DNA from: JALYOC01 sp036675345
GTDB lineage: Bacteria; Myxococcota; Myxococcia; Myxococcales; Myxococcaceae
Length of the DNA stretch: 64,000 nt
Assembly (NCBI GenBank): GCA_036675345.1
Contig: JAKFFE010000017.1
Coordinates: 558,001 to 622,000 of the forward strand
Direction of reading: 5' to 3'
Positions 42,924 through 52,278 of this stretch are shown here, one piece after another. Under the pieces are notes generated by a model, which saw only the letters and a list, made by a program, of their open reading frames with translations, searched no databases and was not told the DNA's origin. Each line of letters opens with the position of its first letter. Positions within the stretch are counted from its first letter, which is position 1. A program made the translations under genes and the position numbers.

Positions 42924-45902
42924 TTGAGTCACACCCCTGGTGCCGGCTGGCTGCGTTCGGGGCTGCTGGTTGTCCTGTTCTTGACCGCCTGCGCCCCCGC
43001 CGGTCCGCGCTTCCCCTCCAACGTCATGGCCACCTTCGCCCGTGACGAGATGCACCACCTCAAGACCGGGAACGTGGAGCTGTACTACCCGGCCGAACAG
43101 CGCGAGCTGGCGCTGCGGGTGCTCAGCCGGCTGGACACCTGCGTGGAGAAGCTGCGGGCCCTGCCCCGCGTCCAGCGCCAGCGGGAGCCGGTGCTGGCCT
43201 ACCTGACCTCCGCCAACTTCAACAACGCCTACGCCTACTACTCCATCGCCGGCAGCCCCCGGCAGTTGCTGCTGCCCACCCACCTCTCGCTGGAGCTGTT
43301 CGAGTGGTTCAACCTGGGGCTGGGCGAGGTGGGAGACGTCTCCTGCCACGAGGCGCTGCACTACGTGCAGATGGAACAGGTGGAGGGCGGCTGGGCGCTG
43401 GTGAATTGGATCCTGGGGGACGTGTTCTCCCCCAACGCGATGATCGAGCCCTGGTTCTCCGAAGGCTTGGCCACCTACTACGAGGCCCGCATGGATCGCC
43501 GGGTGGGCCGGCCGCACAGCCCGATTTGGACCGGGGTGCTGGAGGCGGGGCTGGCCTCCCAGGGTGGCTTCCGGGGCAGCGACCTCAACGCCCAGAACCG
43601 CCACATGTACCCGTGGGGCGCGCACTACCTGACCGGCAGCTGGTTCGTGGAGTGGCTGGTGGAGAAGTACGGGGAGCAGAAGCTGTGGGAGCTGATCGAC
43701 ACCCAGGCCCATTCCATCTTCTCTCCGCTGTGGGTCTCGCTGCGCTTCAAGGCGGTGTACGGCACCACCCTGGACGGGCTGATCACCGAGGCCAACCAGG
43801 ACCTGCAGGCCAAGCTGCAGAAGCGCGACCGGCCCGCCGATCAAAAGATCCTGCAGCAGGACCTGGGCTACTTCGCCCGGATCACTGCCCTGGAGGACGG
43901 CGCCATCGCCGCGATCACCTCCAAGCTGGATGAGCCGGATCGCCTCACGGTGTGGGAGGCGGACGGCCGGGTGCGCTTCAGCACTTCGGTCACCCAGTTC
44001 AAGCCCGGGCGGGACTTCATCGCCGCCTCCTCGGTGGCGATCACCGGCCTCTCCTACAGCCGCACCCTGGCCAACGGCGCGGTCTCCCCCTCCCTGTACG
44101 CGGTGGTGGACGACGTGGATGCGGAGGGGAACAGCGACTCCAAGCTGGTCCGCTTTGACGCCCTCACCGGCGAGTACCGGCAGCACTGGCACGGCTTCAT
44201 TGGGGTGGGCGGGGACGTCCGCGACGACGGCAAGGCCTACGTGCTGGTGGAGATCGACAACGGGATCTCCAACCTGGTCAGCCTGGATCTGGCCAACGGC
44301 AAGCGGACCCGGCTGACCCACTACGGGGTGGGCGAGTCGCTGGCCGCGCCGCGCTGGTCCCCGGACGGCAAGCGGGTGGTGTTCGTGCGCCGGGGCGCCG
44401 AGTCCTTCGACCTGACGATCCGCGAGGAGGACGGGCAGCTGCGCGCGCTGACCCAGGACGCGGTGTTCGACTTCTTCCCGTCCTGGATCGACGACCAGCG
44501 GATCACCTTCTCCCGCACCGTGGAGGAGCGGGCCCAGGTCCAGGTGATCGACGTGGACTCCGGCACCCTCACCCAGGTCTCCCAGGCTCCCTATCTGGCC
44601 GCCGATCCGGTGGCGGTGGGCGAGGACCGGATCGCGTTCCTCAACCGCCAGGGCTGGGGCTGGACGCTGGATGTGGTGCCCGCCACCGGCCAGGGCGCCC
44701 CCCTGGCCCGGACCGAGCCCCCGCCGCTCCTCGACGAGCCGTTTGGCAAGTCAGAGGCGGGCCCGAAGATCCTCTCCGACGAGCCCTACCATCCGCTGGA
44801 CGGCCTCTTCTCCCCGCAGCTGCGCGGGCTGATCGTCAGCCCCTGGCTGCACAATGGCGTCGGGGACAAGCCGCAGCTGGGGCTGTTCGCCGGGCTGATG
44901 ATCAAGGGCAGCGACCGGCTGGGCTTCCACAACTACTCGTTCAACATCAGCTACGAGTCCGGCCTCAGCGCCCCGGACCTGGAGCTGATCTACGGCAACT
45001 TCCAGCTGGCGCCCTGGTACCTGGAGGTGGACGCCTTCCGCGTCCTCGCCGGAGCCCGGCAGACCGTGCTGGGCACCACCATCACCGAGTTCGCCGAGGT
45101 GGTGGACACCGGGATCCAGCTCAGCGCCTCGCGCTCGTTCTGGACCCTCCCGCTGATCCTCAACCTCCACGCCTTCCGCCGGGAGGCCGAGCCGTTCCGG
45201 GGCGACCCCGGCTACGACGTGCGCTTCATCGGTCCGCAGATCGGCACCGGCTTTAGCGCCTCCGAGGGCTCCCCCTACGCGGGCCAGCGGCTGGGGTACT
45301 CGATCAGCGCCGAGGCGGCCGGCTACTCGGACGATGCGGGCAGCTCGGCCACCATGGCGGACCTGCGGCTGACCACCTCTGCCGCGCTCCCGCTGCCGCT
45401 GCTCAAGCTGCACAGCCTGCGGCTGACCGCGCGCGCCCGCTCCCTCCCCGGCGCTCCGGACGGACTGCTCCGGGTGGGCGGGATCCCGCTGGCGATCGGC
45501 CTGGTCACCCAGGGCGCGTCGGAGACCCCTTCGCCCCAGGGCTATGCGCTGCCCGGCCGGATCGGCTTTAGCGAGTACCTGCGCGGATACGAGGACTACA
45601 CCTTCACCACCACCAGCGCGCTGATGCTGGGGGCGCGCTACCGGCTGCCGGTGATCATCGATCGCGGCTGGCCGTCGATCTTCTACCTGTTCCCGTCCTT
45701 CTTCGTGCGGCAGGTGGAGCTGGAGGGCTTCTGGGACTCGGCGGTCACCGCCGAGGGGCACTGGCACAAGGCGGCGGGCGGCGCGGTGTGGCTGCGAACC
45801 GCGTTCGGCTCCGCGGTGCCCTTCTCGCTGGTCTACCAGTTCGCCTACCGGTTCAACGACAACCTGGGCCCGTTCCACCAGATCGCGGTGGCCCTGGAGT
45901 AG
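42924..45902 (+). CDS. Outer-membrane lipoprotein: gluzincin, TolB-like propeller and beta-barrel
   Basis: A 992-residue lipoprotein. The start is TTG 42924 with AAGGAGA four bases upstream; the signal LRSGLLVVLFLTAC gives the lipid cysteine. Residues about 45-310 form a zinc-peptidase-like domain with H142-E-A-L-H146 and the downstream Glu180 in WFSEGLATYYE, a gluzincin pattern. Residues about 320-600 contain TolB-like blades (APRWSPDGKRVVFVRRG, FFPSWIDDQRITFSRTVEE). Residues about 640-992 look like an outer-membrane beta-barrel ending in aromatic strands (VYQFAYRFNDNLGPFHQIAV). The combination of protease, propeller and barrel in one chain is unusual. Role unknown. Confidence 0.8.
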   Translation: MSHTPGAGWLRSGLLVVLFLTACAPAGPRFPSNVMATFARDEMHHLKTGNVELYYPAEQRELALRVLSRLDTCVEKLRALPRVQRQREPVLAYLTSANFNNAYAYYSIAGSPRQLLLPTHLSLELFEWFNLGLGEVGDVSCHEALHYVQMEQVEGGWALVNWILGDVFSPNAMIEPWFSEGLATYYEARMDRRVGRPHSPIWTGVLEAGLASQGGFRGSDLNAQNRHMYPWGAHYLTGSWFVEWLVEKYGEQKLWELIDTQAHSIFSPLWVSLRFKAVYGTTLDGLITEANQDLQAKLQKRDRPADQKILQQDLGYFARITALEDGAIAAITSKLDEPDRLTVWEADGRVRFSTSVTQFKPGRDFIAASSVAITGLSYSRTLANGAVSPSLYAVVDDVDAEGNSDSKLVRFDALTGEYRQHWHGFIGVGGDVRDDGKAYVLVEIDNGISNLVSLDLANGKRTRLTHYGVGESLAAPRWSPDGKRVVFVRRGAESFDLTIREEDGQLRALTQDAVFDFFPSWIDDQRITFSRTVEERAQVQVIDVDSGTLTQVSQAPYLAADPVAVGEDRIAFLNRQGWGWTLDVVPATGQGAPLARTEPPPLLDEPFGKSEAGPKILSDEPYHPLDGLFSPQLRGLIVSPWLHNGVGDKPQLGLFAGLMIKGSDRLGFHNYSFNISYESGLSAPDLELIYGNFQLAPWYLEVDAFRVLAGARQTVLGTTITEFAEVVDTGIQLSASRSFWTLPLILNLHAFRREAEPFRGDPGYDVRFIGPQIGTGFSASEGSPYAGQRLGYSISAEAAGYSDDAGSSATMADLRLTTSAALPLPLLKLHSLRLTARARSLPGAPDGLLRVGGIPLAIGLVTQGASETPSPQGYALPGRIGFSEYLRGYEDYTFTTTSALMLGARYRLPVIIDRGWPSIFYLFPSFFVRQVELEGFWDSAVTAEGHWHKAAGGAVWLRTAFGSAVPFSLVYQFAYRFNDNLGPFHQIAVALE

Positions 45903-45905
45903 CGA

Positions 45906-46463
45906 TCAGTCCGCGCGCGCCGGGTACAGACCGTGGGCCTGCGCGTAGGCGAGCACCGCCCGGGGCACCAACCCTTCGGGGGGATGGCCCCGCTCGAAGG
46001 CGGCCCGGATCTCGCTGGAGGAGACCTCCGCCAGCGGCGGGCCGAAGGTCTGGTTGGCCGGGTAGCCCGCCCGGTACAGCACCAGCACCTTCGCCAGTTG
46101 CTGGATCCGGTCGAAGGCCTTCCACTTGGGCAGGTCCTTGAGGATGTCCGAGCCCAGGATCAGGGTGAACTCCACGCCCGGATGGCGAACAGTCAGGTGC
46201 TCCAGGGTGTCCACCGTCCGGCCTTCGCCGGGCACGTCCAGTTCGGCCTCGCTGACCTTCAGCCAGCCAGACGCGTCGTCGCACAGCAGCTGGCACATCC
46301 GGACCCGGTGCTGGAAGGAGACCAGCTCCTTGCCGAAAGGATGCCGGTGGGCGGGCATCAACCACACCTCGTCCATCGGTCGGGTGGCGCGGACGAAGTG
46401 CGCCGCCATCAGGTGGCCCACGTGGGGCGGATTGAAGGAACCTCCCAGCAGCGCGACCCGCAT
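45906..46463 (-). CDS. nadD: Nicotinate-nucleotide adenylyltransferase
   Basis: A 185-residue NadD: MRVALLGGSFNPPHVGHLMA with the H-x-G-H motif, MPAHRHPFGKEL, LILGSDILKDLPKWK and the C-terminal SSSEIRAAFERG motif, equivalent to I-S-S-T-x-I-R. It adenylates nicotinate mononucleotide in NAD synthesis. The ATG overlaps the preceding stop (ATGA). It is the last gene of a four-gene minus-strand run. The stop is 3 bp from the convergent lipoprotein gene. Confidence 0.95.
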   Translation of the reverse strand: MRVALLGGSFNPPHVGHLMAAHFVRATRPMDEVWLMPAHRHPFGKELVSFQHRVRMCQLLCDDASGWLKVSEAELDVPGEGRTVDTLEHLTVRHPGVEFTLILGSDILKDLPKWKAFDRIQQLAKVLVLYRAGYPANQTFGPPLAEVSSSEIRAAFERGHPPEGLVPRAVLAYAQAHGLYPARAD

Positions 46464-47146
46464 CACTTCACCGACAGCTTGGTCTTGCTGGCCACCGCCT
46501 GCAGCGGCTTGGGGGGCAGGACCACCTTGCCGTCCAGGGTGTAGGCGGTGAACTGCAGTACCCGGTTCACCAGCTCGATCATCCCGCAGGTCTGCTCGGG
46601 GGCGCCGGCCAGCTTCCCGGCGGTGACGAAGAAGCGGGGGCCGATCTGCACCACCTTGGGCACCGCCTCGTTGCCGTGGATGAACAGGGTGGCGTTCATC
46701 AGATCCTCGCGCCCCAGATCGTTCTTGTCGTGGACGATGCAGCACAACGCGTCCCCGGCCATGTCCACCTGCTTCTTCTCCACCGAGGGATCCAGGAAGG
46801 CCAGCGAGTCGCGCTCCGGCACCCGGGTGAACTTGTCCCGCAGCCGGTCCAGGTCCGCCACCTCCGCGCTGGCCTTCTGCTCCTCGTCCTCCTGGCCGAA
46901 CACCGGCCCCCGGACGTTGACGTCGGTGGACCCGGCCAGCCAGCTGGAGACGTCCGCCAGAAAGTCGTTGTCGCTGTAGCTGCGGCCGCCCCGGGCCTTG
47001 TCCTTGCGCATCCGGATCCAGTCATCCAGATCGGAGTAGCGGTTGCCGGCGAAGATGAAGCGCTTCGCGCCCTTGCCCTTGAGCAGCTCGTACGCCGCGT
47101 CGAAGGCGGCAAGGTCACCCTGGCTGTCGGAGAAGACGCCGATCAC
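46463..47146 (-). CDS. Phosphoesterase-like protein
   Basis: A 227-residue protein that starts like a calcineurin-type phosphoesterase (MIGVFSDSQGDLAAFDAAYE and AKRFIFAGNRYSDLDDW) but lacks the full GDxxD/GNHE set: the His of D-x-H is Gln. LFIHGNEAVPKVVQIGPRFF could be a remnant of the G-H-x-H strand. It may be an inactive relative. The GTG at 47146 starts 9 bp after the NamZ-like gene; the end overlaps nadD. The link to NAD synthesis is positional only. Confidence 0.7.
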   Translation of the reverse strand: MIGVFSDSQGDLAAFDAAYELLKGKGAKRFIFAGNRYSDLDDWIRMRKDKARGGRSYSDNDFLADVSSWLAGSTDVNVRGPVFGQEDEEQKASAEVADLDRLRDKFTRVPERDSLAFLDPSVEKKQVDMAGDALCCIVHDKNDLGREDLMNATLFIHGNEAVPKVVQIGPRFFVTAGKLAGAPEQTCGMIELVNRVLQFTAYTLDGKVVLPPKPLQAVASKTKLSVK

Positions 47147-47155
47147 GGTTCGACT

Positions 47156-48334
47156 CTAGCCGTAAAGCAGGTAGGGCTGCCGCTGGACCACGAAGTCCGC
47201 GGCCTGCTGGTCAAAGCCCTCTACCAACTGGGCCAACGGGGCGCCGGACTCAATCCCCAGCCGCACGGTGTCGGTCCCGCAGAGCAGATCGAAGGCCGGC
47301 ACGTCCTCCACGAACTCGTAGGCGTCCGCCCGCCACTGGAACTTCTCCCCTCCCAGCCGGGCCGCCGCCCGGAAGATGGCGATCCCGGTCAACAGCGGCC
47401 GGAAGGTCTGCCGGTCGGTGACGTGCATCATCGCCCCGTTGCAGCTCTGGCCCTGGAACTTGTCGAAGGTCGGGGTGAACCCCACCGGCCGGAAGGCCAC
47501 CCCGGGGAGGTCCTCCTGCTGCAGCGCGGCCACGAAGTCCCGGGCGTTGAGCCAGGGCGCGCCGAACTGTTCGAACGGGCGGCAGGTGCCGCGGCCCTCG
47601 GAGACGTTGGTCCCCTCCCCCAGACACATCCCCGGGTAGACCAGCGCGGTGTCCGGGGTGGGCATGTTCGGTGAGGGCGGGATGAAGTGCAGCCCGGTCT
47701 GATCCCAGTACTGCTCGCGGCGCCAGCCCTCGCAGGGGACCACGGTCAGCTCGCAGTTCAGCCCCTCCTGCGCGTTGAACAGCCGGGCCAGCTCCCCGGC
47801 GGTCATCCCGTGACGGTTGGGCACCGGGTACAGCCCCACGAACGAACGATAGCCGTCGCGGATCCGGTTCCCCTCCACCTGGGTCCCGCCGATCGGGTTG
47901 GGCCGATCGAGCACGAAGAACTTCAGCCCCGCCTGCCCGGCGGCCTTCATCGCCAGGGCCATGGTGTAGACGTAGGTGTAGTAGCGGCTGCCCACGTCCT
48001 GGATGTCGAACACCAGCGCGTCCAGTCCCGCCAGCCACTGCGGCCGCGGGCTGAGCGACTCGAAGGTGGAGCCGTAGAGGCTGTACACCGGCACCCCGGT
48101 CACCGGATCCCGGGCCACGTCGTCCACCGGGACCATGTACTGGGCCTCGCCGCGGATCCCATGCTCCGGCCCGAACAGCGCCGCCAGGGTCACCCCCGGG
48201 GCGGCGGAGAGCAGATCCGCCAGGTGGCGGAAGCGGCCATCCACGCTGGTCGGGTTGACGATCGCCCCGACCTTCATTCCCCGCAGCGGCGCGAAGTCCG
48301 CCGCGCTCCACACATCCAACCCCGTCTTCACCAT
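47156..48334 (-). CDS. DUF1343 / NamZ-like exo-beta-N-acetylmuramidase
   Basis: A 392-residue DUF1343 protein: GAIVNPTSVDG, AALFGPEHGIRGEAQ, GLDALVFDIQDVGSRYYTYV, FFVLDRPNPIGG and GLYPVPNRHGMTAGELARLF, in the order of the NamZ family. NamZ releases terminal MurNAc from peptidoglycan fragments. No signal peptide is present, suggesting cytoplasmic muropeptide recycling here, whereas some homologues are secreted. It starts 12 bp after the cyclase stop and is part of a four-gene run. Confidence 0.9.
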   Translation of the reverse strand: MVKTGLDVWSAADFAPLRGMKVGAIVNPTSVDGRFRHLADLLSAAPGVTLAALFGPEHGIRGEAQYMVPVDDVARDPVTGVPVYSLYGSTFESLSPRPQWLAGLDALVFDIQDVGSRYYTYVYTMALAMKAAGQAGLKFFVLDRPNPIGGTQVEGNRIRDGYRSFVGLYPVPNRHGMTAGELARLFNAQEGLNCELTVVPCEGWRREQYWDQTGLHFIPPSPNMPTPDTALVYPGMCLGEGTNVSEGRGTCRPFEQFGAPWLNARDFVAALQQEDLPGVAFRPVGFTPTFDKFQGQSCNGAMMHVTDRQTFRPLLTGIAIFRAAARLGGEKFQWRADAYEFVEDVPAFDLLCGTDTVRLGIESGAPLAQLVEGFDQQAADFVVQRQPYLLYG

Positions 48335-48346
48335 TGGCCGTCCACG

Positions 48347-49555
48347 CTACTTCAAGCTGTCCAGCGCCCGCTGTGCGGCGCGCCTGGAGTTGCATCCAAT
48401 GAACGGCCGGTCGTCCTCCCCCGGCCCTCCGTTCTCCGCCAGGTCTTCCAACGCCCCCTGGGCCGACTCCAGCCGCAGGTCCCCGGCCACGTCCGCCGCG
48501 GTCTCCCGGACCCGACAGTCGGGGTGCTCCAGGAAGCCCACCACCTTCCGCTCCGCCCGCTTGCTGCCCAGCTTCACCGCCTGGCCGTAGGTGCGCACCG
48601 CCCGCGACGGCGCCTCCAGCGCCTCGTCCAACCGGCCCTGGGCGAAGGTGGCCGCCGCCTTGTCCGGCTCGGCGGCGATCAGCGCGTTGATCTCGCGCAG
48701 CCGCAGCTCCCGCTCCGCCCGGGGCGCGTCCTCCAGGGCGGCGAACGCCTTGTCCAGCGGCGAGCGTTCCAGCAAGAGCACCAGCGGCACCAGCGCCAGG
48801 GCGATGGCGCCCACCAGCAGCCCCCTCCGGTGCCGGGACCGGCCCAGCTCGCGGGTCTTGCCCACCAGCGCGCCGGCCCGCTGCCCCAGGGCGGAGGCGG
48901 CCTCGTTGAGGTTGATGAACTTCTCGGTGCGCAGGGTGTCCTGGACCCGCGCCAGCCCCAGGTTGCCGAACGGCGGCTGCTCGCCTTGCACCGGCTCCGG
49001 GGCGGGGATTCCTGCGGGGGACACCCGGTACGGGGCCCGGGGCACCTTGAAGATCCGGATCTTCCCCGGGATGCCCTTGAGCTCGAAGGCGCCCACCTCC
49101 TGGGCGGGGACCTCCGCCTTGTTCATCGCCAGGTACACCGCCTCGGTGAAGTAGACCTCGCCCGCCTCGGCCAGGTGCTCCACCCGCGCGGCGATGTTCA
49201 CCGGTTCGCCGAACACGTCGTTGGAGTCCAGCCGCACCTCGCCCACGTTCACTGCCACCCTCAGGTCCAACCGCTCGAAGGGGGTGGCCAGCCGGTTGTG
49301 GTCCCACAGCCGATCCTGGATCGCCGCGCAGCACAGCACCGCCTGGGTGGGCGACTCGAAGGTGACCAGGAAGCCGTCGCCGGTGGACTTGATCACCTTG
49401 CCCGAGAACGCGCCGAACAGCGGACGGAGCAGCTCCGAATGGACCTGCAGCAGCCGCTGGTTCTGCTCCAGGGTCTGTTGACTGGTCCGCTCGGTGAACC
49501 CCTGGATGTCGGTGAAGACGATGGCAAGGTTGGCGGTTTTCAAGGCAGCCGACAT
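48347..49555 (-). CDS. Class III adenylate/guanylate cyclase with membrane segment
   Basis: A 402-residue protein. The N-terminal class III cyclase domain (1-170) has AIVFTDIQGFTERTSQQ with one metal Asp, STGDGFLVTFESPTQAV with the second, and NIAARVEHLAE near the transition-state residues. A linker leads to a membrane segment (RRGLLVGAIALALVPLVLLL, about 250-270), then a helical domain and a C-terminal HEAT-like region (GFLEHPDCRVRETAADVAGD). An N-terminal catalytic domain before the membrane helix is unusual. It should make cAMP or cGMP. ATG 49555 is preceded by AAGGGA. First gene of the NamZ-nadD run. Confidence 0.88.
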   Translation of the reverse strand: MSAALKTANLAIVFTDIQGFTERTSQQTLEQNQRLLQVHSELLRPLFGAFSGKVIKSTGDGFLVTFESPTQAVLCCAAIQDRLWDHNRLATPFERLDLRVAVNVGEVRLDSNDVFGEPVNIAARVEHLAEAGEVYFTEAVYLAMNKAEVPAQEVGAFELKGIPGKIRIFKVPRAPYRVSPAGIPAPEPVQGEQPPFGNLGLARVQDTLRTEKFINLNEAASALGQRAGALVGKTRELGRSRHRRGLLVGAIALALVPLVLLLERSPLDKAFAALEDAPRAERELRLREINALIAAEPDKAAATFAQGRLDEALEAPSRAVRTYGQAVKLGSKRAERKVVGFLEHPDCRVRETAADVAGDLRLESAQGALEDLAENGGPGEDDRPFIGCNSRRAAQRALDSLK

Positions 49556-49574
49556 CCTACGGTCCCTTCCGCAG

Positions 49575-49602
49575 GTGACGAAGCCCGCCGAATGGATAGG
49601 GT
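49575..49602 (+). promoter_or_regulatory. Candidate promoter of the TPR gene at 49612
   Basis: GTGACG (49575-49580) and TAGGGT (49597-49602) are 16 bp apart. The ATG follows nine bases later, so the transcript would be close to leaderless. It lies in the short divergent gap before the cyclase operon. Confidence 0.4.
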
Positions 49603-49611
49603 GCGCCGAAG

Positions 49612-50769
49612 ATGGCAACCGAACCGTTGAAAGAGGCGTTCGCGGCCCTGGCCGCGGGCAACACCCAGCAGGCGGTGCAGCTGTTCTCCCAGGCGCTGGC
49701 CCACACGCCGGAGAACCCCGAGGCGCTGCTGGGGTTGGCCCGGACCCACCTGGCCCGCCGGGCCCTGGAGGAGGCGCGCGCCCCCCTGGAGAAGCTGGTC
49801 TCCCTGGATCCGAAGCAGACGGAGGCCAGGAGCCACCTGGCGATGCTGGACGCGCTGACCGGTGACGAGGAGGCGCTGCAGCAGCTGCGGACCCTCTCCG
49901 CGCGACCGAACGCCGGCTTCTATGAGCACTTCAACCTGGGGCTGGTGCTGGCCACCCTGGGCGAACTGCAGGACGCAGAACTGGCATTGGACCGGGCGAT
50001 CACCGCCGAGCCGGCCAGCCTCCACGCGCTGATGGAGTCCGGACAGCTGGCGATGCGCCGCAAGGACCTGCCCCTGGCGGTGCGGCGCTTCCAGGCCGCC
50101 ACGGTGCTGGCCGGGAAACGCTCCCTCCCCTACGCCCTGCTCTCCCGCGCCCACCACGCCAAGGGCGAACGGGGCAAGGCGCTGGCCGCGTTGGCGGAGG
50201 CGATCCGCCGCTCTCCCACCGAACGCCCCCTCTTCGAGGAGCTGTTCAAGCTGTGCATGGAGGCCGGCGCCACCAAGCAGGCCGCGGGCGCGGCGGCGGA
50301 GCTGCTGCGGCTGGATCCGAAGAACGCCGGCTATCTGGTGATGCAGGGAGAGGCGCTGCGGGTGGCCGGCCGCTGGGAGGAAGCGCGCAAGGCGTTCCTC
50401 TCCGCGCACGAGCTGGATCCGGACGGCTTTGCCCCCACCCTGGGATTGGGGCAGGTGGCGCGGGCCACCCGGGATCAGGAGCAGGCCAAGATCTGGCTGG
50501 AGCGTTCCCACGCCACCGGAACCTCGGATCCCCGCCCCGCCCTGGAGCTGGGCGCGCTGCTGCTGGAGATGGGCCGGGAGAGCCACGCGGAGCGGGTGCT
50601 GATGAGCGCCTACGCCCACCGCCCCGAGGATCCGCGCACCAATCTGCTGCTGGCCCGGACGCTGAAGACCACCGACCGTTCCCGCGCCATCGCCCACGCG
50701 CGCAAGGCGGCCAAGGCCACCGAGCCGGACCTCAAGGATCAGGCGGAGAGCCTGCTTCGGGAGCTGTAG
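49612..50769 (+). CDS. TPR-repeat protein
   Basis: A 385-residue protein made almost wholly of tetratricopeptide-type helix pairs, for example QAVQLFSQALAHTPENPEAL, AELALDRAITAEPASLHALM, KALAALAEAIRRSPTERPLF and EARKAFLSAHELDPDGFAPT. There is no signal peptide, membrane helix or catalytic domain. Such proteins are adaptors; a partner cannot be inferred. It is followed 21 bp later by a DUF4259-type gene on the same strand. Confidence 0.85.
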   Translation: MATEPLKEAFAALAAGNTQQAVQLFSQALAHTPENPEALLGLARTHLARRALEEARAPLEKLVSLDPKQTEARSHLAMLDALTGDEEALQQLRTLSARPNAGFYEHFNLGLVLATLGELQDAELALDRAITAEPASLHALMESGQLAMRRKDLPLAVRRFQAATVLAGKRSLPYALLSRAHHAKGERGKALAALAEAIRRSPTERPLFEELFKLCMEAGATKQAAGAAAELLRLDPKNAGYLVMQGEALRVAGRWEEARKAFLSAHELDPDGFAPTLGLGQVARATRDQEQAKIWLERSHATGTSDPRPALELGALLLEMGRESHAERVLMSAYAHRPEDPRTNLLLARTLKTTDRSRAIAHARKAAKATEPDLKDQAESLLREL

Positions 50770-50790
50770 GCTCCAAGCAAGGAGGACCAC

Positions 50791-51201
50791 ATGGGTGCCT
50801 GGGGACATCTAGCCTTGGACAACGACAGCGCCGCCGACTGGGTCTACGACCTGGAGGGCCGGGAAGATCTCAGCCTGGTGGAGGCCGCACTCGCCTCCCT
50901 GGAGGAGGTCGGTGGCGAGTACCTGGAGCAGGACCTGGCCTGCGCCGCGCTGGCCGCCTGCGAGGTGCTGGCCCGCTTGCGCGGCAAGCCGGGACACCAC
51001 AACGCCTACACCCAGAAGGTCGACGCCTGGGTCGCCCAGCACCGTCTGCTCCCCTCCCCCGCGCTGCTCCAGCGCGCAGCCCGGGCGATCGAGAGGATCC
51101 TGGGCCAGGAGTCGGAGCTCAAGGAACTGTGGGAGGAGAGCGACGACGCCTCCGCCTGGCGCGCCGGAGTCGAGGACCTGAAGCTCCGGGCGACGGCCTA
51201 G
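50791..51201 (+). CDS. DUF4259 protein
   Basis: A 136-residue protein starting MGAWGHLALDNDSAADWVYD, the hallmark opening of DUF4259 (M-G-A-W-G...N-D-x-A-x-D). The rest is helical (ASLEEVGGEYLEQDLACAAL, HHNAYTQKVDAWVAQHRLL). Family members are small cytoplasmic proteins of unknown function, sometimes near toxin-immunity loci. A Shine-Dalgarno AGGAGG lies upstream of the ATG. It is convergent with the PilT/PilU gene, three bases between the stops. Confidence 0.85.
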   Translation: MGAWGHLALDNDSAADWVYDLEGREDLSLVEAALASLEEVGGEYLEQDLACAALAACEVLARLRGKPGHHNAYTQKVDAWVAQHRLLPSPALLQRAARAIERILGQESELKELWEESDDASAWRAGVEDLKLRATA

Positions 51202-51204
51202 GCA

Positions 51205-52278
51205 TCAGTCGAAGTTCAGTGCCCGCTCGAAGTCGGTGGGATTGCTGGCCGCGGAGCGGGCGGTGTCCAGGGAGATCACCTGGGCGCGGTACAGCTCCGC
51301 CAGGTGCTGATCGAAGGACTGCATCCCGTCCGAGCGGGACCGTTCGATCACGTCCTTCAGCCCGGCGGTGCGGGAGGCGTCAGCGATGTACTCCTGCACG
51401 CTCTTGTTCTGCCTCATCACCTCCACCGCCAGCACCCGTCCCTGCCCGGAGGCCTTGGGCAGCAGTCGCTGGGAGATCACCGCCTTGAGGTTGTCCGCCA
51501 GGCGCATCCGGATGATCGGCTGCTCCTCCGCGGAAAACACCGACACCAGCCTGTTGATGGTCTTGGCGGCGTCGGTGGTGTGGACGGTGGACAGCACCAG
51601 GTGACCGGTCTCCGCCGCCTTGAGCGCGATGTCGATGGTCTCGGTGTCGCGCATCTCGCCCACCAGGATCACGTCCGGGTCCTGCCGCAGCGCCGCCCGC
51701 AGGGCGATGTTGAAGTTCTCGGTGTCGATCCCGATCTCCCGCTGGGACACCGAGGCGCGCTGGTTGTTGTGGATGAACTCGATCGGGTCCTCGATGGTGA
51801 GGATGTGCAGCGCCTCCCGCCTGTTGAGGAAGTCGATCATCGCCGCCAGGGTGGACGACTTGCCCGACCCGGTGGCGCCGGTGACCAGGATCAGCCCCCG
51901 GTCCTGCTGGGCGATCGTCTGCAGCACCTCCGGCAACCCCAGGCTCTCCAGTGTCGGAACCTGCTGGGCGATGATCCGCAGCACGCAGGAGAAGGAGCCT
52001 CGCTGCCGGTAGATGTTCACCCGGAAGCGGGAGGAGCCAGGCACCGAATACGAGGTGTCGTACTCCTGGATCATCTCGATCTGGTTTCGCACCAGCGCAT
52101 CGCGGATGAAGTGCAGGGCGATGGACTTGGTCTCGGCCGGGGTGAGCTTCTCCCCCTTCAGCGGCCGCAGCGTCCCATTCACCCGATAGGTGGGCGTGTC
52201 CCCGGGGCGGAAGTGGATGTCCGAAGCGCCATTCTGAACGCCCACCGTCAGCAGCCGGTTCAACGCTTCAATTTCCAT
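51205..52278 (-). CDS. PilT/PilU-family twitching-motility ATPase
   Basis: A 357-residue secretion-type ATPase: ASDIHFRPGDTPTYRVNG, Walker A ILVTGATGSGKSS near residue 133, Asp box TIEDPIEFIH, Walker B ILVGEMRDTETI and the His box LVLSTVHTTDAA. The C-terminus (DGMQSFDQHLAELYRAQVIS) is closer to PilU than to PilT, which normally carries AIRNLIRE. It should power or modulate retraction of type IV pili. Myxobacteria have several paralogues, so no gene symbol is given. This fits with FrzS in the same window. Confidence 0.9.
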   Translation of the reverse strand: MEIEALNRLLTVGVQNGASDIHFRPGDTPTYRVNGTLRPLKGEKLTPAETKSIALHFIRDALVRNQIEMIQEYDTSYSVPGSSRFRVNIYRQRGSFSCVLRIIAQQVPTLESLGLPEVLQTIAQQDRGLILVTGATGSGKSSTLAAMIDFLNRREALHILTIEDPIEFIHNNQRASVSQREIGIDTENFNIALRAALRQDPDVILVGEMRDTETIDIALKAAETGHLVLSTVHTTDAAKTINRLVSVFSAEEQPIIRMRLADNLKAVISQRLLPKASGQGRVLAVEVMRQNKSVQEYIADASRTAGLKDVIERSRSDGMQSFDQHLAELYRAQVISLDTARSAASNPTDFERALNFD

